From assembly GCF_019219825.1 (NCBI RefSeq), contig NZ_JAHUXH010000013.1, positions 140,196 through 204,195 on the forward strand: a DNA stretch of 64,000 nt, given 5' to 3'. The translations under genes and the position numbers were made by a program. Origin of the DNA: Streptomyces sp. TRM70350 (GTDB lineage Bacteria > Actinomycetota > Actinomycetes > Streptomycetales > Streptomycetaceae). The notes under the pieces were generated by a model, which was not told the DNA's origin, did no database searches, and was given only the letters and a program-made list of their open reading frames with translations. Of the stretch, positions 8,778 through 16,606 are shown piece after piece. Positions within the stretch are counted from its first letter, which is position 1. Every line of letters starts with the position of its first letter.

Positions 8778-9626
8778 GTGTTGACCCAGACCACCTCCCG
8801 GGTCCTCGAACCGAGCGACCTGGACGCCGCGCTCGCCGTCCTCGACCGCGAGCCGGTGGCCAACGCCTTCGTGACCTCCCGGGTCCAGGTCGCCGGCCTC
8901 GACCCGTGGCGGCTCGGCGGCGAGATGTGGGGCTGGTACGAGGACGGCATGCTGACCTCCCTCTGCTACGCGGGCGCCAACCTCGTCCCCATCTGCGCCA
9001 CCCCCCGCGCCATCCGCGCCTTCGCCGACCGCGCCCGCAGGGCAGGCCGCCGCTGCTCCTCCGTCGTCGGCCCCGCCGAACCCACCGCCCAGCTCTGGCG
9101 GCTCCTCGAACCGCACTGGGGCCCCGCCCGCGAGGTCCGCGCCCACCAGCCCCTCATGGTCACCGACCGCATGCCCGCCGCCATCGCCCCGGACCCCTAC
9201 GTCCGCCGCGTCCGCAAGGACGAGATGGAGACGATCATGCCGGCCTGCGTGGCGATGTTCACCGAGGAGGTCGGCGTCTCCCCGCTGGCCGGCGACGGCG
9301 GCCTGCTCTACCAGTCCCGCGTCGCCGAACTCGTCGGCTCCGGCCGCTCCTTCGCCCGCCTCGACGAGCACGGCAGGGTCGTCTTCAAGGCGGAGATCGG
9401 CGCCGCCACGGACCGGGCCTGCCAGATCCAGGGCGTCTGGGTGGCCCCCGAGTACCGGGGCAGGGGCCTGGCGGCCCCAGGGATGGCGGCGGTACTGCGG
9501 TATGCGCTGGCCGAGTTCGCCCCGGTGGTCAGCCTGTACGTCAACGACTTCAATACGGCGGCGAGGCGGACGTACCGAAGGGTCGGCTTCCAGGAGGTCG
9601 GCTCGTTCATGAGCGTCTTGTTCTAG
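8778..9626 (+). CDS. GNAT N-acetyltransferase with N-terminal DUF4081 domain
   Basis: A 282-aa protein. The N-terminal half (LDAALAVLDREPVANAFVTS) matches the DUF4081-type partner domain. The C-terminal half is a GNAT fold with the acetyl-CoA pyrophosphate loop in VWVAPEYRGRGLAAPGMAAV (Q/RxxGxG/A motif). I chose GTG at 8778 (MLTQTTSRVLEPSD); a GTG 39 bp upstream is in frame but adds residues that do not look conserved. Substrate unknown. It sits alone between two copies of a dispersed repeat and may be cotranscribed with ispG. Confidence 0.85.
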   Translation: MLTQTTSRVLEPSDLDAALAVLDREPVANAFVTSRVQVAGLDPWRLGGEMWGWYEDGMLTSLCYAGANLVPICATPRAIRAFADRARRAGRRCSSVVGPAEPTAQLWRLLEPHWGPAREVRAHQPLMVTDRMPAAIAPDPYVRRVRKDEMETIMPACVAMFTEEVGVSPLAGDGGLLYQSRVAELVGSGRSFARLDEHGRVVFKAEIGAATDRACQIQGVWVAPEYRGRGLAAPGMAAVLRYALAEFAPVVSLYVNDFNTAARRTYRRVGFQEVGSFMSVLF

Positions 9627-9639
9627 CGGACGCAGCGTG

Positions 9640-9690
9640 CAACGCCCCCAGGGGCGTGGGGAACTGCGCGACCAGCCCCCGCGCACCCGC
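9640..9690. repeat. dispersed Streptomyces-type intergenic repeat, copy 2
   Basis: CAACGCCCCCAGGGGCGTGG followed by GGAACTGCGCGACCAGCCCC. It is homologous to the copy at 8580-8640 and again lies just after a stop codon. The first 16 bases form an inverted repeat. Confidence 0.65.
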
Positions 9691-9729
9691 GCCCGGACGA
9701 CAACACAAACCCCCCTGTAAGCTCCCGCC

Positions 9730-10257
9730 ATGGACCTCGTCATCGGCCCCCTGGATCTCCCCGCCCACGTAGACGAGGCCCTCGCAGTCCAAGCCGCAGC
9801 CTTCGGCCTCGGCACCGACGAGGTGGCCGTCCGCCGCCAGATCGTCCTCCGCCACATGACGTACCCCGGCGCAAGGGCCCTCGGCGCGACAACAGAAGGC
9901 CGCCTCGTCGGGTTCGTCTACGGCATGCCCAACGACCGCACCCACTGGTGGTCCACCGTCGTGGAGCCCTACCTCCGCGCCCAGGGCCACGACGACTGGC
10001 TCGACAACTCCTTCGTGATCACCGAGCTGCACGTCCACCCCCGCTACCAGAACCGCGGCATCGGCCGAGCCCTCATCACCGCGATCACCGACACGGCGAG
10101 CGAACCCCGCTCCATCCTCTCGGCGATCGACACCGACAGCCCCGCCCGCGGCCTCTACCACTCCCTCGGCTACCAGGACCTGGCCCGCCAGGTCCACTTC
10201 CCGAGCGCCCCCAAGCCGTACGCCGTCATGGGCGCCCCACTGCCCCTGCGCCGCTAA
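9730..10257 (+). CDS. GNAT family N-acetyltransferase
   Basis: A 175-aa single-domain acetyltransferase. ITELHVHPRYQNRGIGRALI is the beta4-alpha3 acetyl-CoA binding motif (RGIGRA), and the C-terminal GLYHSLGYQ is the usual GNAT end. It is not closely related to the neighbouring acetyltransferase, so this is unlikely to be a recent duplication. Substrate unknown. proS starts 73 bp downstream on the same strand. Confidence 0.85.
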   Translation: MDLVIGPLDLPAHVDEALAVQAAAFGLGTDEVAVRRQIVLRHMTYPGARALGATTEGRLVGFVYGMPNDRTHWWSTVVEPYLRAQGHDDWLDNSFVITELHVHPRYQNRGIGRALITAITDTASEPRSILSAIDTDSPARGLYHSLGYQDLARQVHFPSAPKPYAVMGAPLPLRR

Positions 10258-10330
10258 CCGATTTCCACCGTCCCGTACCGCCCGGCTAACCTCCTTGCCA
10301 TCACCCTTTCCCGGCAGGAGTACGAGAACG

Positions 10331-12037
10331 ATGGCGAACGCACCGGTCCAGCGCATGTCCCAGTTGATGGCGAAGACGCTGCGCGACGACCCGGCGGACG
10401 CCGAGGTCCTCAGCCACAAGCTGCTCGTCCGCGCAGGCTACGTCCGCCGTACCGCCGCCGGCGTGTGGTCCTGGCTGCCGCTGGGCAAGAAGGTCCTCGC
10501 CAACGTGGAGCGGATCGTCCGCGAGGAGATGGACGCGATCGGCGCCCAGGAGGTGCTGCTCCCCGCACTGCTGCCGCGTGAGCCGTACGACGCGACCGGT
10601 CGGTGGGACGAGTACGGCCAGGAGCTGTTCCGGCTGAAGGACCGCAAGGGCGGCGACTACCTCCTCGGCCCCACCCACGAGGAGATCTTCACCCTGCTGG
10701 TGAAGGACCAGTGCACGTCCTACAAGGACCTGCCGGTCATCCTCTACCAGATCCAGAGCAAGTTCCGGGACGAGGCCCGCCCGCGCGCGGGCATCCTGCG
10801 CGGCCGTGAGTTCCTGATGAAGGACTCCTACTCCTTCGACCTCGCCGACGACGGCCTCGCCGAGTCCTACGCCCTGCACCGCAAGGCGTACCAGAAGATC
10901 TTCGAGCGCCTCGGCCTCGACTACCGCATCTGCGCCGCGACCGCCGGCGCGATGGGCGGCTCCAAGTCGGAGGAGTTCCTCGCCCCCGCCGAGGCCGGCG
11001 AGGACACCTTCGCGGACTGCCCGAACTGCGACTTCGCCGCCAACACCGAGGCGATCACGTACGGGCTCAAGCCGGTGGACGCCTCCGACGTCCCCGCCGC
11101 CGAGGACATCCCGACCCCGGACACCCCGACCATCGAGACCCTCGCCGCCTCCCTCGGCGTCCCGGCCTCCGCCACCCTGAAGAACCTCCTGGTGAAGGTC
11201 GACGGCGAGATCGTCGCCTTCGGCGTGCCCGGTGACCGCGAGGTCGACCTGGACAAGGTCGAGGCGCACTTCGCCCCGGCCGTCGTCGAGATGGTCACCG
11301 AGGCGGACTTCGCGGCCCGCCCCGACCTGGTCCGCGGCTACGTCGGCCCGCAGGGCCTGGACAAGGTCACGTACGTCGCCGACCCGCGCGTGGCGCCCGG
11401 CACGGCCTGGGTCACCGGCGCCAACAAGGAGCACACGCACGCCAAGAACGTCGTCGCGGGCCGCGACTTCGAGGTCGACGAGTACGTGGACGTCGTGGTG
11501 GTCCAGGAGGGCGACCCCTGCCCGAAGTGCGGCACCGGCCTGAAGCTGGACCGCGCCATCGAGATCGGCCACATCTTCCAGCTGGGCCGCAAGTACACCG
11601 ACGCCCTCAAGCTCGACGTCCTCGGCCAGAACGGCAAGCCGGTCCGCGCGACCATGGGCTCGTACGGCATCGGCGTCTCCCGGGCGGTCGCCGCGCTCGC
11701 CGAGCAGACCGCCGACGACAAGGGCCTGTGCTGGTCCAAGGAGGTCGCCCCGGCCGACGTGCATGTCGTCGCCGCGGGCAAGGCCCTGCAGACCGAGCTG
11801 GCCCTGGAGGTCTCCGACAAGCTGGCGGCGGCCGGTGTGCGCGTCCTGGTGGACGACCGCGCGGGTGTCTCTCCGGGCGTGAAGTTCACGGACGCGGAGC
11901 TGATCGGCGTACCGCAGATCCTGGTGGCCGGGCGGCGCGCGGGCGAAGGCGTGGTCGAGCTGAAGGACCGCAGGACGGGTGAGCGCGAGGAACTCCCGGT
12001 CGACGAGGCGATCGCCCGCCTGACGGCCGCCTCCTGA
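10331..12037 (+). CDS. proS: prolyl-tRNA synthetase (bacterial type)
   Basis: A 568-aa class II aminoacyl-tRNA synthetase that charges tRNA-Pro. Motif 2 is in the stretch from GPTHEEIFTLL through SKFRDEARPRAGILRGREF, and motif 3 is MGSYGIGVSR. Between them lies an insertion of about 170 residues, the YbaK-like editing domain that removes Ala-tRNA-Pro, which marks the bacterial rather than the archaeal-like form. The C-terminal anticodon-binding domain is complete. The ATG at 10331 has AGGAG at a good distance; an upstream in-frame start adds 12 residues without an SD. Confidence 0.96.
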   Translation: MANAPVQRMSQLMAKTLRDDPADAEVLSHKLLVRAGYVRRTAAGVWSWLPLGKKVLANVERIVREEMDAIGAQEVLLPALLPREPYDATGRWDEYGQELFRLKDRKGGDYLLGPTHEEIFTLLVKDQCTSYKDLPVILYQIQSKFRDEARPRAGILRGREFLMKDSYSFDLADDGLAESYALHRKAYQKIFERLGLDYRICAATAGAMGGSKSEEFLAPAEAGEDTFADCPNCDFAANTEAITYGLKPVDASDVPAAEDIPTPDTPTIETLAASLGVPASATLKNLLVKVDGEIVAFGVPGDREVDLDKVEAHFAPAVVEMVTEADFAARPDLVRGYVGPQGLDKVTYVADPRVAPGTAWVTGANKEHTHAKNVVAGRDFEVDEYVDVVVVQEGDPCPKCGTGLKLDRAIEIGHIFQLGRKYTDALKLDVLGQNGKPVRATMGSYGIGVSRAVAALAEQTADDKGLCWSKEVAPADVHVVAAGKALQTELALEVSDKLAAAGVRVLVDDRAGVSPGVKFTDAELIGVPQILVAGRRAGEGVVELKDRRTGEREELPVDEAIARLTAAS

Positions 12038-12094
12038 CGGGGCGTCACACACGCCGGCGAGCTGACCGACTCGGCCCGTCCGGCGTGTGACCGC

Positions 12095-12988
12095 CTACAG
12101 CCACGCAGCGAACTCCAGCAGTAGCTCCGCATCCTTGGGCCGCCCCACCCGCCGTGCCCGGACTCCCGACTCCACGGCCCGGAACAGCGTCCAGCCGCGC
12201 AGCCGCTCCTGGTCGACGTCCAGGGACTCCGCGAGCCGCTTCACCCGTCGCCGGGTCGTCGCGGCGCCCGACGGCGTGGCGATCAGGTCCTCCACCCGGT
12301 CGCGGACGAGCCGTGCCAGGTCGAAGGCGCACTCGCCGACCACCGGGTCGGGGCCGACCGCCAGCCACGGCATCCGGTCCCCGGCGAGCACCTTGCTCTG
12401 CCGGAACGTGCCGTGCAGCAACCGACGCTCGGGCGGCGCCGCCAGCAGCTCCTCGCGCGCGGCGAGCGCCGCGTCCACCAGCGGGGCGAGATCCGCGCCG
12501 GCGCTGGCCCGCATCGCCTCGGCCTGCCGTCCGGTCCGCCCGGCCACGCTCTCGAAGGGGTGCCCCTCGGGCGGCTCCACCCACAGCTTCCGCAGCGTGC
12601 CCGCCGCCTCCAGCAGCGCCTTGGCCTCGGGCAGCGACCGCACCGACATCTCCGGATGCAGCCGCTCCAGCAGCAGCGCGCTGTCCTCGGCGGCCGGTTC
12701 CAGCAGCTGTACGGCGCCCAGGCCGTTCCAGTGCGCCAGCGCGGCCCGCTCGCTCTCCGGGCGGGCCCGGGGCGGGGCCAGCTTCAGCACCGCCGGTGTG
12801 CCGTCCGCCCGCCGCACCAGCAGCACCAGGCTGCTCCGGCCGCCCGGCACCTGCACCCGTTCCACGGTCAACTCGCGTAGAGCCACGGCCTGTTGTGCCG
12901 TCTCGGGCAGCTTCCGCAGCCAGTCGTCACCGTCCGCTGCCGTCTCACCGAGCGCCCTGACCAGACGCTGCGGCGGTTCGAAAGCCAT
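12095..12988 (-). CDS. aminoglycoside-phosphotransferase-fold protein, catalytic residues missing
   Basis: A 297-aa protein with the APH/choline-kinase fold. The catalytic loop, normally HGDxxxxN, reads HGTFRQSK at residues 192-199, so the catalytic Asp is Thr194 and the metal-binding Asn is Lys199. The DFG-like metal Asp (usually WLAIDP) is Gly212 in WLAVGPDP. A lysine in the position of the ATP-binding Lys (VLKLAPP) remains. It is therefore probably a pseudokinase with a binding or regulatory role. It is the last of four minus-strand genes whose other members are a DUF4439 protein, a chimeric ORF and a lipoprotein. Confidence 0.8.
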   Translation of the reverse strand: MAFEPPQRLVRALGETAADGDDWLRKLPETAQQAVALRELTVERVQVPGGRSSLVLLVRRADGTPAVLKLAPPRARPESERAALAHWNGLGAVQLLEPAAEDSALLLERLHPEMSVRSLPEAKALLEAAGTLRKLWVEPPEGHPFESVAGRTGRQAEAMRASAGADLAPLVDAALAAREELLAAPPERRLLHGTFRQSKVLAGDRMPWLAVGPDPVVGECAFDLARLVRDRVEDLIATPSGAATTRRRVKRLAESLDVDQERLRGWTLFRAVESGVRARRVGRPKDAELLLEFAAWL

Positions 12989-13015
12989 ACGCGAGGTGTC
13001 CCCTTCCAGTACGCG

Positions 13016-13480
13016 TTACGCCGTCGGTGTCGCCGACGGCGAGGCGGCGCCGGCCCGCTCGGCCAGCCCAGGGAAGGCTACGCTCCGACCGCGCCAGCGC
13101 ACCGCCCGCACCGCCGCTTCGCGCAGCGCGGCCGCGGCCGAGCCCCGCCGCCCCCCGTCGGCCGCCCGCACCAGGTCCGAGTACACCCCGGCCACACGTT
13201 CCTCCAGCTCGGCGGCGAGTCGTACGGCCGTCTCCGGGTCGGTCACCGGGAACGGCAGCGCGTACCCGGCGGCCGCGGCCACCGGCTCCGCGCCCAGCGC
13301 ACGCACCTCGCGCACCAGGGCGTCCCGCCGCGCCCGATGGGCGTCGTACGCCGCCCGCGCCTCCGTGCGCCGTTCCTCGCCGATCCGCCCGCCGACCACG
13401 CCGTAGCCGTACACCGCCGCATGCTCGGCCGCCAGCGCCGCCTGCAGGGCCCGCAGCTCCCCGTCCTTCGCCCCGTTCAT
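13016..13480 (-). CDS. DUF4439 ferritin-like domain protein
   Basis: A 154-aa all-helical protein of the DUF4439 ferritin-like family (LRALQAALAAEHAAVYGYGVV, then a second helical hairpin with PVTDPETAVRLAAELEERVA). Glu/His residues in the first helix resemble ferritin-like metal ligands, but metal binding is unproven. Its ATG overlaps the stop of the preceding 112-codon frame (ATGA), and SD-like GGAAGG lies upstream. In related genomes, as I know them, this gene directly follows the lipoprotein gene; here a duplication scar separates them. Confidence 0.75.
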   Translation of the reverse strand: MNGAKDGELRALQAALAAEHAAVYGYGVVGGRIGEERRTEARAAYDAHRARRDALVREVRALGAEPVAAAAGYALPFPVTDPETAVRLAAELEERVAGVYSDLVRAADGGRRGSAAAALREAAVRAVRWRGRSVAFPGLAERAGAASPSATPTA

Positions 13481-13815
13481 GCCGTGCCTTCACCTTCCGT
13501 GAGCAGATACGCGTACGCCGCTCGACCGACCGCCGGAGCGGCCTGCAGCCCCGTGTCCTTTGCCGCGTTCATGCCGTGCCTTCGCCTGCTGTGAGCAGTT
13601 TCGCTGGCGTGGCTGGGGTGACTGCGGTGGCTGCCGGGGCGTTCTGCGGGCTCTGTAGCTGTGGGTCTTTTCCGGTGGTTGTGTTGCATATGCTGTGAGC
13701 GTTTTTTGGCGGCGTTCATGTTGCGCCTTCTGCGTGCAGATTGGCGTGCCGTCGCTCGGGCGCCCGCCGGAGCGGCCTGCGGGGCCCGCAGTGCCCCGAC
13801 CGTCACCTCGCTCAC
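13477..13815 (-). pseudogene. chimeric ORF from collapsed tandem duplication of the lipoprotein/DUF4439 junction
   Basis: An intact 112-codon frame joined to both neighbours by GTGA and ATGA overlaps. Its first 15-20 residues (VGALRAPQAAPAGARA) resemble the start of the downstream DUF4439 protein (GELRALQAALAAEHA). Its last residues (RAAYAYLLTEGEGTA) resemble the end of the upstream lipoprotein (GAAHAYLLTEGGGEA). Further MNAAK-type starts occur inside. The simplest reading is that the pair of genes was duplicated in tandem and the middle was mostly lost. It may be translated because of the coupling, but I see no functional domain. Confidence 0.6.
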
Positions 13816-14345
13816 GCCTCGCCCCCGCCCTCCGTGAGCAGATACGCGTGCGCCGCCCCGGCCGCCGCCACCGACGCCAGGAGCCGCGCCAGCTCGCCCG
13901 GCACGTCGAGCAGTGCCTCGGCCCGCCGGTCCGCGAGCGCCCGCTCGGCGGCGGCCAGCTCGGCGCGGGCGGCCTGCTCGGTGTCCGGGACGGTCACGGA
14001 GGCCTTCTCGGCGGCCGGGGTCGAGGCCGCCGCAGTGGGCGAGGCCTGCGTCGTAAGGCCCCCGAACGCCTCCATGTGCCGCGCCACCTCGTCCCGCAAC
14101 GGCCGCAGCCGCTCCGCCAGCCCCGGGTGGGCGGCCATCACGGCGTCGTACCGCGCGACCAGCCCGTCGCTGTCCCGGGCCGCACGCGCGCGGACCCGGT
14201 CGGCGGCCGACGGGCTACCGCCCGTGCCGCCGGGGCCGTCGGGGCCACCGGAGCAGCCCGTGAGCAGGGCGACGCCCGCGGCCGAGGCGAGCAAGGTCCT
14301 TCTGCGCGGCCCCGAGGGCATGCGCGGCGGCAGGGAAAACGGCAC
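13812..14345 (-). CDS. secreted lipoprotein, helical, unknown function
   Basis: A 177-aa protein with a lipoprotein signal: basic N-region GPRRRTLL, hydrophobic core, and lipobox LLTGC with the modified Cys at residue 31. The twin arginines suggest Tat export is possible. The mature part is helical and Ala-rich, similar in layout to the DUF4439 protein encoded downstream, so the two may work together at the membrane. The GTG at 14345 has GAGGA upstream; an ATG 24 bases further in is an alternative. Function unknown. Confidence 0.7.
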   Translation of the reverse strand: MPFSLPPRMPSGPRRRTLLASAAGVALLTGCSGGPDGPGGTGGSPSAADRVRARAARDSDGLVARYDAVMAAHPGLAERLRPLRDEVARHMEAFGGLTTQASPTAAASTPAAEKASVTVPDTEQAARAELAAAERALADRRAEALLDVPGELARLLASVAAAGAAHAYLLTEGGGEA

Positions 14346-14539
14346 GGGTGACGTCCTCGAAGGCTCGTACGAAAGGACTGGGCGGCACGCCCGTGATCAC
14401 CGTACCCGCGCACCTGTCCGAAACCACTCATCGGCACCGCCCGGCCCCAGGTGGACGGCAACACCGCCCGGGACCGGATACCCTTTGACCAGACACGCGA
14501 CCTTCCCACAACAGCACACGCGGCCGAGGAGTCACCCGG

Positions 14540-15058
14540 ATGAGCACCACCCAGAGCGAGAGGCTGCGAGAACTGCTGGAACCGCTCGTCACCTCCCAGG
14601 GTCTGGATCTCGAAGAGATCGCGGTGGACTCGGTCGGACGCAAGCGAGTGCTGCGCGTCGTCGTCGACTCCGACACCGGAGCGGATCTCGACCGGATCGC
14701 CGATGTGAGCCGTGCGCTCTCGGCGAGGCTCGACGACACGGACGCGATGGGCGAGGGCGAGTACACCCTTGAGGTCGGAACCCCGGGCGCGGAACGCCTC
14801 CTCACACAGCACCGGCACTATGTGCGCGCCACCGGCCGGCTGGTGAGATTCCAGCTGGCTCAGGGCGGAGAGCTGGTGGCCAGAATCCTCACGGTCGACG
14901 GCGAGGGCGTCGACGTCGAGGTACCCGGGGTCAAGGGGCGCAGGCCCACGGCGCGCAGGCTCGCCTTCGACGACATCGCCAAGGCGCGCGTCCAGGTCGA
15001 GTTCGGCCGCAAGGAAAAGCAGGACCACAAGGACATGACGGAAGAGGAGGAGGCGTAG
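14540..15058 (+). CDS. rimP: ribosome maturation factor RimP
   Basis: A 172-aa protein needed for assembly of the 30S subunit. The N-terminal alpha/beta domain has GLDLEEIAVDSVGRKRVLRV and LEVGTPGAERLL, followed by a C-terminal SH3-like barrel and an acidic tail. First gene of the rimP-nusA-ylxR-infB operon; nusA starts 2 bp after its stop. GAGGAG lies at a good distance from the ATG. Confidence 0.93.
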   Translation: MSTTQSERLRELLEPLVTSQGLDLEEIAVDSVGRKRVLRVVVDSDTGADLDRIADVSRALSARLDDTDAMGEGEYTLEVGTPGAERLLTQHRHYVRATGRLVRFQLAQGGELVARILTVDGEGVDVEVPGVKGRRPTARRLAFDDIAKARVQVEFGRKEKQDHKDMTEEEEA

Positions 15059-15060
15059 CC

Positions 15061-16047
15061 GTGGACATCGACATGAGCGCCCTGCGGGGCCTGGTCCGGG
15101 AGAAGGAGATCTCCTTCGACCTGCTTGTCGAGGCGATCGAGGCGGCCCTCCTCATCGCCTACCACCGCACCGAGGGAAGCCGCCGGCACGCGCGCGTGGA
15201 GCTCAACCGGGAGACCGGGCATGTGACCGTGTGGGCGAAGGAGGACCCCCAGGACCTGGAGCCGGGCCAGGAGCCCCGTGAGTTCGACGACACGCCGTCC
15301 GGTTTCGGCCGGATCGCCGCGACCACCGCCAAGCAGGTCATCCTGCAGCGGCTGCGCGACGCCGAGGACGACGCCACGCTCGGCGAGTACGCCGGCCGCG
15401 AGGGCGACATCGTCACCGGCGTGGTGCAGCAGGGCCGCGACCCGAAGAACGTGCTCGTCGACATCGGCAAGCTGGAGGCCATCCTGCCGGTGCAGGAGCA
15501 GGTGCCGGGCGAGACCTACCCGCACGGGATGCGGCTGCGGTCGTACGTCGTCCGGGTGGCCAAGGGCGTGCGCGGTCCGTCGGTGACCCTGTCCCGTACG
15601 CACCCCAATCTGGTGAAGAAGCTGTTCGCGCTGGAGGTGCCGGAGATCGCCGACGGGTCCGTCGAGATCGCCGCCATCGCCCGCGAGGCCGGTCACCGCA
15701 CCAAGATCGCCGTCCGGTCCACCCGGTCGGGCCTGAACGCCAAGGGCGCCTGTATCGGCCCCATGGGCGGGCGGGTGCGCAACGTGATGGCCGAGCTGAA
15801 CGGCGAGAAGATCGACATCGTCGACTGGTCGGACGACCCGGCCGAGATGGTGGCGAACGCGCTGTCCCCCGCTCGGGTGTCCAAGGTGGAGGTCGTTGAC
15901 ATGGCGTCCCGCTCCGCGCGCGTGACGGTGCCCGACTACCAGCTGTCCCTGGCGATCGGCAAGGAAGGGCAGAATGCCCGACTTGCGGCCCGCCTCACCG
16001 GCTGGCGGATCGACATCCGTCCGGACACCGAACAGCCCGGGGAATAG
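15061..16047 (+). CDS. nusA: transcription elongation/termination factor NusA
   Basis: A 328-aa RNA polymerase-binding factor that modulates pausing, termination and antitermination. An N-terminal RNAP-binding domain (residues 1-110) is followed by S1 (GREGDIVTGVVQQ) and two KH domains (IGPMGGRVRNVM; LAIGKEGQNARLAARL). The C-terminal acidic repeats of the E. coli protein are absent, as usual in actinobacteria. The GTG start lies 2 bp after rimP, indicating translational coupling. Confidence 0.95.
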   Translation: MDIDMSALRGLVREKEISFDLLVEAIEAALLIAYHRTEGSRRHARVELNRETGHVTVWAKEDPQDLEPGQEPREFDDTPSGFGRIAATTAKQVILQRLRDAEDDATLGEYAGREGDIVTGVVQQGRDPKNVLVDIGKLEAILPVQEQVPGETYPHGMRLRSYVVRVAKGVRGPSVTLSRTHPNLVKKLFALEVPEIADGSVEIAAIAREAGHRTKIAVRSTRSGLNAKGACIGPMGGRVRNVMAELNGEKIDIVDWSDDPAEMVANALSPARVSKVEVVDMASRSARVTVPDYQLSLAIGKEGQNARLAARLTGWRIDIRPDTEQPGE

Positions 16048-16160
16048 CCGGGGGAATAGATCTCGCCCCCGGTGGGTTGGATCACGACAGTTATACGTGC
16101 TGCAACTGTTCGATCTCTGCCCCAAAGGGGTGAGGTCGTTACGGGGAGGTAGACTGAGGA

Positions 16161-16457
16161 GTGTCTGGCCGGACGCGTGCCCGAGCATGCCCGGAACGCA
16201 CCTGTGTGGGGTGCCGGGAGCGAGCGGCCAAGACCGAGCTGCTGCGCATCGTGGCGATCGAGGACGCGTGCGTCCCCGATCCTCGCGGTACGCTGCCCGG
16301 CCGGGGTGCCTATGTACACCCCGCCTTGGTCTGTCTCGACCAGGCGATACGTCGCCGGGCGTTCACGCGGGCACTGCGCGCCCCGGGAGCGCTCGACACA
16401 AAGGCGTTGCGCCGGTACGTCGAGCGGACAACAGTTGCTGAGCAGGCAACACGGTAA
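16161..16457 (+). CDS. ylxR: YlxR family RNA-binding/regulatory protein (DUF448)
   Basis: A 98-aa basic protein with the family signature RTCVGCRERAAKTELLRIV and the PGRGAYVHP loop. YlxR of other bacteria is a nucleoid-associated or RNase P-associated protein; which role applies here cannot be told from sequence. It lies between nusA and infB, its conserved position. The preceding 113 bp contain GGAGG near the GTG and could hold an internal promoter. Confidence 0.9.
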   Translation: MSGRTRARACPERTCVGCRERAAKTELLRIVAIEDACVPDPRGTLPGRGAYVHPALVCLDQAIRRRAFTRALRAPGALDTKALRRYVERTTVAEQATR

Positions 16458-16606
16458 GAAGCGTGCCGTACGGACCCCCCCGTGCGGCCTGGTACCTCGC
16501 GAGTCGAAAGCAGGTCGAGATTGCGATGAGCACTCGATGAGTACGCGATGAGTACGCCCATGAACTAGCGACGGTCCGGCCGCAACCCGGACCTCAAAGG
16601 AGCGAA

